A stretch of DNA of 64,000 nucleotides from Phymatolithon calcareum (taxonomy: Eukaryota; Rhodophyta; Florideophyceae; Hapalidiales). The notes beneath the pieces were generated by a model. The model was not told the origin of the DNA and made no database searches. It saw only the letters and a program-made list of their open reading frames with translations. The stretch is from NCBI GenBank assembly GCA_977006965.1, contig OZ345352.1:3534001-3598000 (forward strand), written 5' to 3'. Positions 18,672 through 30,044 of the stretch are shown here, piece after piece (within the stretch, counting starts at the first letter, position 1; each line of letters starts with the position of its first letter). The position numbers were made by a program, and so were the translations under genes.

Positions 18672-21600
18672 AATTGTAAGTTTTTATTTTAGAAGCCCTC
18701 AACGCCAGAGTCGCCGACTCCAGAGAAGCTTCCATTGTCTTAAAATATAGCATCACACTATCATTTCTTCAGTCATTATTTTCTCAAATTCTAATAGTCT
18801 GTCCGCCGCCTGTATTGTTTCGCCCTTTGTCTCTACGCTGAGTCGCGGTTGTGTGAAGGCTCTTCTCAGAAACCTCGCCGAAGCGTTCCATATAGGAAGA
18901 GGGATTCCGTGAGAGGAAGCGTCCTAAGTACCATTTCACTGCCAGCATTCTGTGATTTCGCGATTTGAGTAACACGGGAGGGGTGGCGCGCTCTTTCCTC
19001 TCTACCGAGATTTTTCGCTTCAATCCTTCCTCTTTTCGGCCCCAGGCTTCGCTAAGACGCAGGTTCTCTTCCTTGGGCGTCACCTTCCCTTGCTCCGCCC
19101 TGTCGATTTGCTCGCTGGGCTGATCGTGATGTTTCATGTAGGAAATATCCCTTTCTGCGTAGCGAAGGTCTGAGTCTTTGCCTTCGTAGTTTGGCTTTTT
19201 CTCGATTTCAAGTTTCTCCTTCAGTAGTCGCTCAGAAATTTTTTTGCCCAGCTGTGTCCTCCTGATTCCCGGGGCTGTGATTTTGCAGAGCGACCTCGTT
19301 CGGTTTTGGAGACGGAGTGCAAAGCGACCTAGTATGACGAAGTAGAACAAACCTTCAGCCTGGTTGATTTGAACTTGGACGGATCTCGTCCACGGTGTGA
19401 GGTGTAAGGCGTACTCCCACGACATTGCAAGAGGGTCTTGTATATCGTTATGTTCTTCACTATGTGTAGTCCCTTGGCATTCATTCCTATATCTCGATGA
19501 CCCAGTATAATTTCCTTAGCTTCTGAGATTCGTTTCAGCGTGGCTTATTCGGTGTACCCCGTGTTGTCAACGGTCATACCTAGGTATTCTAGCAGTCTCG
19601 TTTCATGGAGTTCGGCCCCGACTAGCTGGAATTTTCGCTTGAATAAACCGGGGTAGATGAGGACTTCGCTTTTTCCCTTCTTCGTTTTCCACGTCATACC
19701 GTTCTCCCTGGCCCATCGCGTCGCTGAATTGAGGAGCCATTCCATTCTGTCGGAGTTTATCGCTTGCAGTTGGACGTCGTCGGCAAACAGCATCGCGGGG
19801 TACTTTGATATATCCCGGGGTGTCTTCTGTATCATGTCGGCAAATGTGTCCATGAAAATGTTATAGAGGCAAGGACTTAGCGGGGAGCCCTGCGGAACTC
19901 CGCGGTCGATCAGAAGCCATGTCTTCTCTTCGTCGCCCGCAGTACAGATTCAAGACGGCTTCAGAAGATATTTGATCATCTCGGCGATATCCGGGGGTAG
20001 ACATTTTTGGGCTCGGCCCATAACGATGTTTCGCGGGACTCGGTCGTAAGTAGACGATAGGTCCAGTACAGCGACGAAGCGATGACCTCTCCTCCTGTTC
20101 TAGTTGACCTCAGGATCGCAAGTTCAGTCCCCTTGTTCTTCTGGAATCCCAATTGGAATCAGTGGAATTTGTACTGCTGACGTACAGCAGAGTCCATCGC
20201 CGCATCTATAATTTTTCTGACTTGGCTTAATAGCGAAATTGGTCTGTAGTTTCTTGGAACGTGCGCCGGCCCTTTTTTGTGAATAGGGATTAGCGTTTCT
20301 CGGCGCCATACTGTCGGCATACATTGTAGTCTACCGCATACCTGCCATAGACGTCCAAGCAGTTCGCCGCTCATAGTTGGGTTTTCTTGTAGCATTTCGA
20401 CTCCGATCTTGTCCGATCCGAGAGCCTTTCCACGGGGGGCTCGAAATAGCGCCTCGTTGATGCCTTCGAGGCTAGCTTTGGATACCACAAACCGGTGCAG
20501 GGTGGGCTTTCAGGCCATATCGGCTCTGTAGACGTTTGCTATGTGGGCTGTGAACAAAAATGAGTGGACTGGAGCCCTCAGCGCGCGATTTATGCCTCTT
20601 CTCTTGCTCCTGGGTTTCAGTATTCTGCTGAGCGTGGTCGTGGCTTTGCGCGGGGATTGGTCGTCTAGGTCTTCCACGAACGTGTTGTATTGAGATTTCT
20701 TCGCTTTTCGGACTGCGGCCCGCGTTTCGTTCCGGAATTTAAGGTAAGTTGACATGTCATCTTGATTCTTGGTTCGCATCGCCTTTCTGTATAGTTTGGT
20801 TCGTTCTTCTGCCTTGTGGTCCAGCGCTCGCGTCCAGAAAGACTTGTATCTTGGAGGGCGTCTCCGCGTATTTCTCCAAGGTTTTGTTATCAGGCGTCGG
20901 AACTGTCCGTACCACTTGTCAAGTTCCTCCTGATTTTTGCAGGATTTCAGCTTGTCCAGCATCTCGGGTCCCCAGCCTGCCATTGCTTCGGAAGCAGCCT
21001 TGGCACGCTCTGTGCTCTTTCTCGCTGTGGCCGATACGAAGAACTCGACGAATGCGGGGGCGGTCTTGTGTGCTCTACCCTCATGGTGACTGGGATGTGT
21101 CCAGCTCTTATTCTGTCCCACATTCTATTTGGCGTGTCGACTCTTGACGTATCCAAAGACTTTGTCAAGAATATGTCAAAAATACTGTTTCCTACGGGGG
21201 ATCGGAAACTGGCCCCCGTTGCTGTACGGATTCGCCAGTTGTCGGTTGCCGCCCATTGGACCAGGTGTCGTCCTCTGGTTTTCGATTTGGAGTCCCAATG
21301 TTGATGCCGCGCGTTCAATTCTCCCATAAGGATGGACTTACCTCTGCAGTTCGTGTGAACTATATCGAGGCATTGTTTAGTTTCGGCTTTTGTCGCAAGA
21401 GGGGAGATGTAGGGCACTGCTACAATAATTCCTGCAGCTACTGTGATAAGCAGTTGACTGGTGAGCGTGGCGTGTCAGTAGGTGACTTTCTTCTCGTGAC
21501 CAGAGCGACAGCCCCTCTCGGTTTGGACCGAGGGGAGCACGGGCGAGTCGCGGAGAATTGTTGGATTGGTCTTGCTTCTGGCAGGTCTCTGTTATTCCGA

Positions 21601-21809
21601 GTATGTCCACTGCATGGTCTTGGAGCAATTGTTCAACGAGGAAATTCGCTAAATGCCCACCAAAAGTGGTAAAAGTACGCTAAATATCCACCCCTAGCCA
21701 AAGCTACTACTCACCCATAGCAAAATATACTATCATACTCACCCTAGCCGAACCTACTACTCATCCGTTTTCAGAGCGCTCTATGCGACAGTGAAATTTA
21801 TTGAGTAAG

Positions 21810-22076
21810 CTACTCTCTCTGGATTAGCTCTTCGTCCCAGCTGTTGATAGCATCTCCGTCATCGAAGGCGGTGAGGTCCATGAATATGGACTGAGCCGCT
21901 TTGTCTATGTGCATTCGCTTCGCCTCGACAAGGTTGTGTATGTTGGGCCTACCACAGGTCTGTGAGAAGTGACCGATGTGTCCACACGAGGAGCAGTGAC
22001 GGGCCCTAACTTTGGACGGCACGTAAGGCTTCTTGCGCTTACGGCCCGGCTTAGCGACAAGTTCAAATGGCACCAA
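21810..22076 (-). pseudogene. MULE transposase C-terminal tail with CCHC zinc knuckle
   Basis: After a proline/basic linker (PGRKRKKPYVPSKVRAR), the knuckle CSSCGHIGHFSQTC fits C-x2-C-x4-H-x4-C exactly. A PGRxKKxR linker followed by such a knuckle is the common C-terminus of MULE transposases. The reading frame has no ATG at its start, consistent with internal deletion of the transposase core. An alternative reading as a LINE ORF1 knuckle is made unlikely by its position inside the TIR-bounded element. Confidence 0.75.
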
Positions 22077-22199
22077 ATATTCCTGTACTAGCTGTTCACC
22101 AGTAACTGCAACACGCGTGATGCTGCCCTCGTCTTTTTTGGCCTAAGCAGCTCAGTCTTGAACTGGCGCTCCCTTGAGCGGCCTCCAACACAGCTGTGC

Positions 22200-22516
22200 C
22201 CGACTGACTTGGTGATCCTGACACCCCCGACGCTCGGCAGCGCGCTGACGTTCACGCGGAAGGTGCAATCTGTGCGATTGTTACAGATGAGTTTCAGACG
22301 CTACTTTTCGCACCTCTCTACGAGGTGTGTCTTCCCGATTGACGCGTTGTGGGAGATCACGACGTTAACAACATCGTCGAAGCTTGATCCAAAGTAGTCG
22401 CCCACCTGTCGCACGAGCTTCTTCTTTTTCATGGTCTGAGAGTGATTAGTGCGGGAGCGTGGTGCGTTGAGCTTGTCAGACGAATTAGAGGAGGATGTGC
22501 ACAAAAGTTGGATCAA
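22200..22516 (-). pseudogene. MULE transposase N-terminal zinc-binding (MuDR/FLYWCH-like) domain
   Basis: The minus-strand frame reads QVGDYFGSSFDDVVNVVISH then HLVERCEK, a TAG stop at 22301-22303, then in the same frame RLKLICNNRTDCTFRVNVSA and VRITKSVGHSC. This is the pattern of MULE N-terminal domains (C-x5-C ... H-x-C with a preceding RLKLxC). The internal TAG and a second stop shortly after LLRPKKTRAASRV show decay. Confidence 0.7.
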
Positions 22517-22908
22517 GGGGAAGTAGCAGCCAATTCACTTTTTCCCTCCAAAAAACGCAACTGTCAGTGGCTCCACGTAACGGATGCGTACTAGTTTTGG
22601 CTCGGTTGGATTTTTAGCGTACTTTCACCACTTTCGGTGGGCATATAGCGAATTTCCTCATTGTTCAACCATGCGCGGTAATTCCGGTGAACCACCGACA
22701 TTAAACGTGCAAATCTTTAAATCCGTGCTCTGGGTCATTGCGTAGCACAAGAGGACGGAGCTTTTTGCGATGCCGTCATGGGGTTTTTAGTGTTGTCGCT
22801 TGTGCGAGATTCTACCTCTTGTGCTACAATGTCCGAGGCGGCATGTGCGTCCTCTTCTTTATAGTCTTTGTCTGCCGCCATTCGCTGGTTGCGTAGGCCC
22901 TCGGTGGA

Positions 22909-23470
22909 CTAAGGTTTCAGAGCTAGGGCGTCCTCAATGTTATCGCTTTGTTCACCCCGGCATTCGTCCGGGGAGCGATCGTGATTATCTTGGCTCTGTT
23001 TTTCGCCACAGGTTCTTACGGTTTCGGTTTCCATTATCGTTAGCGCTTCGTCCGCCAGTTTGGAATTCTCTCGGTACCACTTCCTTGTGTGGAAGTCGGC
23101 CGTTACTGCGGGACGAATTCGCATTCCCGAGCGGATTGCGCGTAAGTTGCTCGTTGTGCGTTCCTTGCCGAGCAAATTTCTCCTTTTCGACACCGTGTCT
23201 CCATATAGTGAACTTTGGATCGTATGAGAGGCGCGCAGCACGCAGGGTGGCAACGGTGCGATGGACGAGCGGCTCGTCCGTTAGCATTTCTAGGATTGCC
23301 TCTCCCATGAACGATTGTCCTTGTACAGCCCTTTGCGGCAGCGCTTCTCTGAGTCCATTGTAAAGGCTTTTGAGCTCATCGGGATCGTTTCTGTTTCTAA
23401 TAATTCTGCGGAAGTACAAGAGTACCACCTTTGGCGGGATACGCGGTGGGAGAACTGTTCTCTTCACCAT
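22909..23470 (-). pseudogene. LINE ORF1-like (gag-like) protein remnant
   Basis: The 161-aa frame ending at 22985 includes LKSLYNGLREALPQRAVQGQ followed by SFMGEAILEML and VATLRAARLSYDPKF. That pattern resembles the RNA-binding ORF1 of LINEs, where a conserved (F/I)xGxSILEML segment precedes a short loop and a proline. It is the only coding stretch between the copia LTR at 23799 and the ORF2 endonuclease, so its position supports the call. A second frame (22909-23253) suggests a frameshift near its C-terminus. Confidence 0.5.
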
Positions 23471-23798
23471 TCTTTCGAGTCCGGAAATTTTTCTTTGCTC
23501 TTGTTCCGGGAAAATACCCTACGAGGGTCTGTGGGAGGCTGCAATTTCGGTGTCAGTTCTTCGGTTTCCGTGTCTATTCCTAAGCATATCGGCATGTGCG
23601 CACGTCTCCATTTTTGTGTCGCGGTGCCTTGCGTTGTGGCATTCCGCCTCAGCCACCAGTTTCGAAGAGGGCAGGACGGGAACTGTGTTTCGGGCAGGTG
23701 GAGTGGGCTGTGCCAGTCGGTGCGCTGGGCTGGATGGGGTGGGCACTGCTGTGCGGCGTCGTGGTGCTGGTCATCGACTACTCGGGGCGGTCGTGACT

Positions 23799-24229
23799 GT
23801 TGTTGTAAGTTATGGAAAAGTTGAATGAAAAGTTGGTTCAGAGTTGTTCCTTTGATTTTAGTTGGACCGGGTCTCGGAAACTGGCTATATAGAACTCAAA
23901 ATCAGATCTAAAGTAGCTCTACCTGGCTAGATCATATTATCTGCCCTCTTGAGACGACGGAGACCAACTAACTCTAAAAAAATCTATCATAATCTTGCCA
24001 TATCGTTTGACACGTGTAATATACCAAAATTCATCATTTTTGATGCTGAGTCAGGGAGTATGATTAATATAGCTCAATCATGTTCTGACACGTGTCTTTG
24101 CGAAACTTAATATCTCATCATTTCTAAACATACGAGCAAACTTGATGACACGTGTACTTGTGTACCGAGATCAAATAATCACAATGAAGTGTGTTGTGAC
24201 TAGAGCACAAAGCAATCACACTTCCAAAA
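23799..24229 (-). repeat. copia LTR (3' LTR of element A)
   Basis: On the minus strand the LTR begins just after the purine tract GGGGGAG (24,230-24,236) with TTTTGGAAGTGTGATTGCTT and ends CTTACAACAACA at 23799. It holds several CACGTGT boxes. The outer flank GTGAC (23794-23798) nearly matches GTGAT at 27588-27592, so element A as a whole is 23799-27587 with a decayed 5-bp duplication. Confidence 0.8.
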
Positions 24230-27200
24230 CTCCCCCGTGATCGAGGGACACCGCGCACATCGTTCACAAACTCCCATGTCTTGTGAGAACTTGGCTGTCT
24301 TTACACGATCGAGTGGTTTCGTCAATACATCGGCAATCATGGACTCTGGTTTGCAATACTTGATGTCTAGCTTCCCGGCCGCAACAACATCGCGTACATA
24401 GTGATATTGTATGTCGATATGCTTGTTTCGCTGAGTGATGGCAGCATTCCTTCCGGTTGCAATCGTACTCTGACTGTCGGTAGCAGAGTTATGCGAACAG
24501 GTTTAACCAAACCATGGATATCGGCGATGAGTCTTGAGAGCCAGACAGCTTCCTTTGCAGCGGCACACGATGCTATGTACTCTGCTTCGCACGTTGACGT
24601 TGCTAAAACTGTCTGCTTCCTCGTAAACCAGCTAATGTCTCCTCCTGCAACTAGGAAAACATAGCCACTTGTGGACCATCGAGTCTCATGACACCCTCCC
24701 GAATCCGAGTCAGTGCAACCGACTGGAACTAAGTTATTCTCGGAGCCGAAGAGAATGCCGTGCCTTCGGGTACCTGCAATTTATCGAAGAACACGCTTTG
24801 CGCAATCCAGTGATGCTTCAGAGGCTTCTCGCAGAATGAAGATAGCTTGCCGACCGAGTCCGAGATGTCTGGACGAGTGCCGACCATCGAATACATGAGA
24901 CTTCCAATGGCCGCGCAACACGGAACATCGTCAGACACCGACTCGGTGATATCGATTTCATCGACTGAAGTGTTCTTGTGGCCGGACTATATTGGGGTGG
25001 TTGCTGGTTTAGCGTTCTGCATGCAAAAGCGCTCCAAGACTGACTGAGCGTATGCCGCCTGCGAGAGATGAAGTGTCCGGAGTGATCGATTACATCGGAT
25101 TTCAAGCATAAGGCAGAGACTTGCTTCTTCAAGGTCCTTCATCTCGAATCGCTTGTTCAGCTCCCCCTTGGTCCACGAAATGGCAGTAGAGTCGTTTCCG
25201 TCAATGAACAAGTTGTCCACATAAAGCGCGATGATCATAATCGAGTTTGACTTGTGTCGGACATACAGACATGGGTCGTTGGGACTGCTGGAGAAACCAA
25301 GTTCGTCGATAAGGAACTGTCGATCTTCGCATGCCATTGTCGCGGAGCTTGCTTTAAGCCATATAATGCTTTTAAGAGCTTGAAAACAAGGTCAGGACGC
25401 TTTGGATCTCGAAATCCATTCGGAACCTACATGAAGATGTCTTCATCAAGTTCTCCATGCGGGAAAGCGGTTACAACATCCATCTGATTCAGTTCCAAGT
25501 CATGAACAGCAACGGTTGCAAGCAGGAAACGAGTCAGGGTGAATTTAACGACTAGGGCATACGTTTCACCGTAATTCACCCCATGCACCTGTCGGAACCC
25601 TTTCGCAACAATTCGAACCAGTATCCTTTCCCTTGAAAACATATTTGCAAGGAAGCACGTTCATGTCGGACTTGCGAGGAACGAATGTCCATGTGTTATT
25701 TCGTGTAAGTGACGAGTGTTCTTTCTAAATGGCGGGAGACCAGAAGTTGATTTCTTTTTTTGAAGTTGCTTCATTGAAAGTCTGAGGTACACTGTGAGAA
25801 CACATGTCTGTTTGCGAGGCAAGGATGACAGACTCGAAGGCAAGCGTGGCTGTGTGTGACGGCGTATTCCAGAAGTCACTTTGCGGTTTTGTAGTTTTGG
25901 CGATCATCGTAGTACTTTCATCCAAAGCCCTTGGAGATATTGGCTGTTCTCCATTGTCAGCATGCTGGGATTGAGCGCTGTCCTCGTCCATATCTTTTGC
26001 CTTCCTCTTCCAGAGTATGCTCTGCTGCCATAATGTCATCAGAAATATGAACTGAATCCAGTTCTGGAGTCTCAACAGGTGCATCGGTCTCCATTTAACT
26101 TAATCCGCAATCCGATTCGTGGAATGTCACGTCCCTGGAAACGATCACTTTATTCAACTCTGGGTCTCAGACCTTGTATCTTTTCCACGAATTCGCGTAT
26201 CCCATCATAGTGGCCTCTCGGGTACGGGAGTCAAGTTTCTTAACCTTCTTTTTCGGAATCACGTACCAACACTTACCGCCAAGTACGCGCAAGTGTCCCA
26301 AGTCGGGAGAGACACCCATCCATATGTGATGGGGGTCGTGTTCGAAGGAAGTCCTCTTGACGTGACTCGATTCCAGACATACACAGCTGCTACAAGTGCT
26401 TCATCCCAAAACTTCTTCTCGATGCCTCGGTGGTGAAGCATCGAGCGCACTAGTTTAGAAGTGTGCCGTTCATGCGTTCAGCCACCCCATTTTGCTGTGG
26501 GGTATATGCGACTGTGAGCTGGTGATGTATGCTGTGATCGGAAAGGTATCCTCGAAACTCGTTGGACAGGTACTCTCCTCCGTTGTCGGTCCTTATGGAT
26601 TTGAGCTTTGGTGCATTCGAGAAGTCCTGAACGTTTAAGTGCTTGAGCTTCTTTTCTGTGTGCGTTTCAGCGTACTTGTGGAACTTCTGAAAGCAGTCAA
26701 AGCTCTCCGAATTATTTCTCATTGTAAATACAGTGGTTTACTTGGAGTAGTCATCTGTGAACGTGATGAAGTACTGCGAGCATCCAAGTGACGGAATATC
26801 GATTGGACCGAGAACGTCAGAATGCACGAGATCGAGGACGGAATTTGAACGTGAGCTACTGGACTTTGGAATTGGATCGCGATGACCTTTGCTGACGAGA
26901 CAGCCTTGGCATGGGTGTGGAGGATCTGGACTAGAGGAGATGTTAATACCTTTGACCATCCCATGGAGTACCATATCGGATATTCCAACACTTTAATGCA
27001 TGTTGTCCTGGACGGTGACAATGATCGCAGAAATCACGAATTCGTTCACCATCTCGTCTGGCAGTAAATAGAGCAGAAGTCTCGGATTTGATATTTGATG
27101 CTTCGACTCGCATTGACATGCGTTGCTCTTCTTGCAAAAGTCTGGTCTTTACGAACTCGAGAAAGATTCATCTTCATTGCCGAGCGCATCCAGTACACTG

Positions 27201-27374
27201 ATCAAGCTATCGTAGCCCTCCGGAAGACCGAGCCATTGCCATTTCTTTATCGTCAATATCGACACCCATCGACTTCAGGATTGATACGAGTTGGCGAATA
27301 CGGTTGGTGTAGCGCAATATTTTCTCGTCTTCAAGCATGGTTGTAGTGTAGAACTTGCGACAAGTGGCCAATTT
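24230..27374 (-). pseudogene. copia element A gag-pol remnant
   Basis: Minus-strand fragments cover zinc-knuckle-adjacent gag (27,137-26,943), integrase (26,974-26,450: HSDVLGPIDIPSLG, RTDNGGEYLSNEF, PQQNGVAERMN), RT (25,642-24,987) and RNase H (from 24,938 down to about 24,260). Stops and frameshifts separate them. The RT box reads YVDN instead of YVDD (about 25,215), which would abolish polymerisation. The N-terminal half of gag is lost: at about 27,374 the gag segment RRKFYTTTM is joined directly to the middle of an LTR. The sequence is clearly more decayed than elements C, D and G, so this is an older insertion. Confidence 0.85.
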
Positions 27375-27587
27375 GAATATACCAAAATTCATCATTTTTG
27401 ATACTGAGTCAGAGAGTATGATTATCATACTCCAATCATGTTCTGTCACGTGTCTTTGCCAAAATTACTATCTCATTATTTCTATACATACGTGCAAACT
27501 TGATGACACGTGTACACGTGTACCCAGATCGCACAATAATAACGAAGTGTGTTGCGACTAGAGCACCAAGCAAACACACTTCCAACA
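27375..27587 (-). repeat. 5' half of copia LTR (5' LTR of element A, truncated)
   Basis: The minus strand begins TGTTGGAAGTGTGTTTGCTT at 27587 and runs through the CACGTGTACACGTGT cluster to AATATACCAAAATTCATC-type sequence. It then switches to gag near 27,374. The U5 half, primer site and leader are missing. Confidence 0.8.
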
Positions 27588-27592
27588 GTGAT

Positions 27593-27950
27593 AAGAAGTT
27601 AATGCACGAGACCTTGAGGCGCAGAGCCTCTGTTTTTCAGCGGGTATTTTACAGGAATGACGATTGCTCAGTAGACTACGGCACCATGTGCAAGGCTTTC
27701 CAGGTGGATTCAAAGGGACTGTTGATCACTTAATTATTCGCTGCCGTGTGCGTGCTTTATCAAGACGGCAGACGTTTGGTAGAGTAGGCCCTGGAACGGT
27801 AGAGGAATTATGTAAGGAGAAATCGCTTGAAGTACTCAAATTCGTGAAGAATGAGGGGTTTCTTGACTACCCGAGATGTTAACTTTAGTTTATGACTTTT
27901 GCAAAAAAGAAAGAAATAATTCTAGGTCATTGTGGCTGCTGTGTCAATCT
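27593..27950 (+). pseudogene. LINE 3'-end fragment (C-terminal coding plus tail)
   Basis: The plus frame ending at 27882 reads TVDHLIIRCRVRALSRRQTF then VEELCKEKSLEVLKFVKNEG FL split over a short span. This follows the C-terminal pattern of LINE pol proteins (E/DHxxxxC ... LxFxxxTGLL). The A-rich 3' end and GTGGCTGCTGTG (27,931-27,942), which also follows the tail at 7371, support a LINE 3' end. No TSD found. Confidence 0.55.
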
Positions 27951-28063
27951 ATGGGCAGGGGAATGCTAGAAGGGGGATAAAACCATGAGATGTGTCATAC
28001 CGAATCTTATTAATAAGCCTATATGGCGTCCGTATGAAGCAGAGCAGGTTTGGCGAAAATGTA

Positions 28064-28519
28064 TACAGTCAAAACCCTCTTACTGAAAATCCTATAGCTG
28101 AAAACCTGCAAAACTGGAAACCAGCAGCCTTTCCCGACCAAAAAAGTGCATAAAATTATCAAATTTAAAGGTGGATTGCAAACCTGAAACATTAATCACT
28201 TTATTTTTCGATAAATTTTCACGGTATTTTTCACATGAGGGCTTTATGATAGGCGGCTGATTATGCGAGAATAGGGCTAGAAAAAATAATTTCGGTATCT
28301 TTCTTTTCAAAATTCGATCATTTTTTGGAACGTAACTAGGGAAAAGGGTTTATCATATATTCTCAGCATTCCACAGACGGAGACGTGCCCAAATACTGTA
28401 AGATGACTGTAAAGCGTAAAATTTTTGATTTTATGACAGAGCCATCCGACCGGAAAACCCCTTCAATAGAAAATATACTCCAAATCGCGAACGTTTACAC
28501 CTAAATGGGTTTGACTGTA
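28064..28519. mobile_element. pogo/Tigger-like MITE with TA duplication
   Basis: The element 28066-28517 (452 bp) starts CAGTCAAAACCCTCTTA and ends TAAATGGGTTTGACTG, giving terminal inverted repeats CAGTCAAA(A)CCC. TA flanks each end (28064-28065 and 28518-28519). No transposase is encoded. CAGTCAAACC termini and TA targets are typical of the pogo/Tigger branch of Tc1/mariner. Confidence 0.65.
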
Positions 28520-30044
28520 TATATTTTTGCCGCACTGATGTCATAAAAGTAGCCGGTTGATAAAAGAATCCAGCTCACATGTCGCGTACGTTATGATCTG
28601 TAATGCAGCGAATCCTCTCGTTGCATGATCCCATTCTCGAAAAAAATAGTGAAGAAGTAGTTTTTCGAGCTCTGCCTGTGCACTGTGCACAAAAAGTGAA
28701 CGACTTGCGCCCGTGGCTTTCGTGACTTTCAAACGTTGCTCGCCAAAATTCGAGACGCTGGGTGGATTCAACAATATTTAAATTAATGAAACAGAAGATT
28801 TGGAGGACTGGCTCCCGTTTTTTGTCCTGTTTAACAGCGAGGGACGCGAGCCGAACGTTCCCGGGGGCGCGTAGCTCGTCTAACGAGCCCAGACGTCAAT
28901 CAGCCATAAGTTCCGTGCTGGAACAAGTGGCTCGGTCGCTCGCTGATCCGTCAGTGTTCCTCGCTTGAGAGAAGTGCTCGATTGATCCATTTCTTCGAAA
29001 TATAAACTTTCACGTGCGGCTATATTGTCACAATTTCATTAAATAATCACCTCAGTGCCCGCACGAGCGCCTCGTAATCCGACATGGCACCAGAAGGTTT
29101 ACTGCACTCCAAATATGCTGTACTTAGGGTGCTTACAGCTCTACATGTCTTTGCAAAATTCCATTGGCCGACGTCGAGCAACGACTCTGTCAGAGCGGTG
29201 CAAGAATCGAGCTTCATCACTTAATTTTTGATACAATGATTTCTTCAAAATTATTTTGACACAACGCAGGCAATATTTTTAATAAATTTGTTGAAATATC
29301 ATGTTTCTTCGTTGTGTCCCCCTCCTAGAATTCCCCTGCTTTGGGCAAGGGAAAGTTATACCGCGGGAGGAAAGCAAGTTTTGGAAATTTCAAAGCTTTT
29401 ACTGAAAACGTTGGTCGAGTTGTGTATGGTAAATTATGTGAGATTTCGAGTATTTAAAGTATTCTGAAACGCTGATGATGATGCACTGCGAGTTGCGTTC
29501 GTCGCACGTGATCTGCGAATAAGAACGGCGCTTGAGTAAGATGCAATACGACATGGACGTGCCTGTGCGTTAAATGTTGCTTGCGTCGAGCTGGGATCGA
29601 TGCGCCGGCAGAGGAGACGTGCGATAACTTGGGCTCGAAAAGGTCGTTTGTGCACAGTGCACTACATATCGCCCATCAACGTTAATTCTGATATTTTTCA
29701 GCTAGATGCGAATGGCGCAACGTGAGCCGTCTCAACTTTCGGACTCCTATGGTTTTTGTAGACGTGAGAAAACACGAGTTCCTTTCACGTAAGTGACGTA
29801 AGAAAATGTGATCTTGAACAGATAAAAATTTAAGAGTTCATCTGAATTTGACCATTTTCAGCGCTCATATGAAGTTCATTATTGACCAGATGATCTTCCC
29901 AACCCGGTCAACCTTCAACTTATAAAACCTGATCTGTGAAAAATAACTTAGAAGATAAAATTCGATTGTTTATTTTGATATGATGAGGATTTTATAAGTT
30001 TTATATCACTACATTATTCCTCGGAGAAGACACAAATTTGATAA
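28520..30044. other. A/T-rich intergenic DNA, no supported gene
   Basis: Several 60-77 aa frames lie on both strands, none with a domain. A GTGCACTGTGCACAAA word occurs in opposite orientation near 28,677 and 29,648, but the match does not extend, so no element is called. Confidence 0.45.

Larger units (their letters stand above)
21628..22669 (-). mobile_element. Mutator-like DNA transposon (MULE), 1,022 bp deletion derivative, with 10-bp TSD
   Basis: The element is 21638-22659. Its termini are inverted repeats of about 67 bp: the left end GAGGAAATTCGCTAAATGCC, and the right end on the minus strand GAGGAAATTCGCTATATGCC, with the match continuing through GTACGCTAAA. It is flanked by perfect ATTGTTCAAC copies at 21628-21637 and 22660-22669. 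The minus strand encodes two ends of a MuDR-type transposase but not the DDE core. The 9-10 bp target duplication, long TIRs and zinc domains together identify the superfamily. The element splits the LINE endonuclease between VEQ and LLQDHAV. Confidence 0.9.
18784..22730 (-). pseudogene. LINE ORF2: endonuclease plus reverse transcriptase, broken
   Basis: In order on the minus strand: endonuclease start CTFNVGGSPELPRMVEQ (about 22,715-22,665), then, past the MULE, LLQDHAVDILGITET (about 21,625). GELNARHQHWDS (about 21,300), the EEP active-site motif, follows. The linker is at 21,121-20,510. The RT fingers include GKALGSDKIGVEML and ETLIPIHKKG, then NYRPISLL (20,450-20,230). RGVPQGSPLSPCLYNIFMD is near 19,900 and AMLFADDVQLQAI near 19,790. 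RWARENGMTWKTKKGKS and YLGMTV are followed by a charged C-terminal tail (19,425-18,784). The catalytic FADD and endonuclease Asn/His motifs survive, but stops and shifts separate the pieces. No RNase H domain is seen. The endonuclease class places it with the APE-type LINEs; the clade is not resolved. Confidence 0.82.
18672..23798 (-). mobile_element. long degenerate LINE (non-LTR retrotransposon), interrupted by a MULE
   Basis: Read on the minus strand, the element runs from about 23,798 (ORF1 side) to its 3' end at about 18,672. There CTCTGGCGTTGAGGGCTTCT is followed by AAAATAAAAAC and a C run, the same tail as the fragment at 7200-7371. It contains an ORF1-like region, an apurinic-type endonuclease, a reverse transcriptase with FADD and a C-terminal region. 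Frames are broken by many stops. A Mutator-like element sits at 21638-22659 within the endonuclease. On its upstream side it is abutted by the copia LTR at 23799. No 5' end or overall target-site duplication can be defined. Confidence 0.82.

Noticed and set aside
21810-22076. CCHC knuckle as part of LINE ORF1
   Set aside because: It lies between perfect MULE TIRs and TSDs and is preceded by a PGRxKK linker typical of MULE transposases.
28677-29664. GTGCACTGTGCACAAA in inverted orientation about 970 bp apart, as possible transposon termini
   Set aside because: The match stops after 16 bases, the word is itself near-palindromic, and no TSD is seen.
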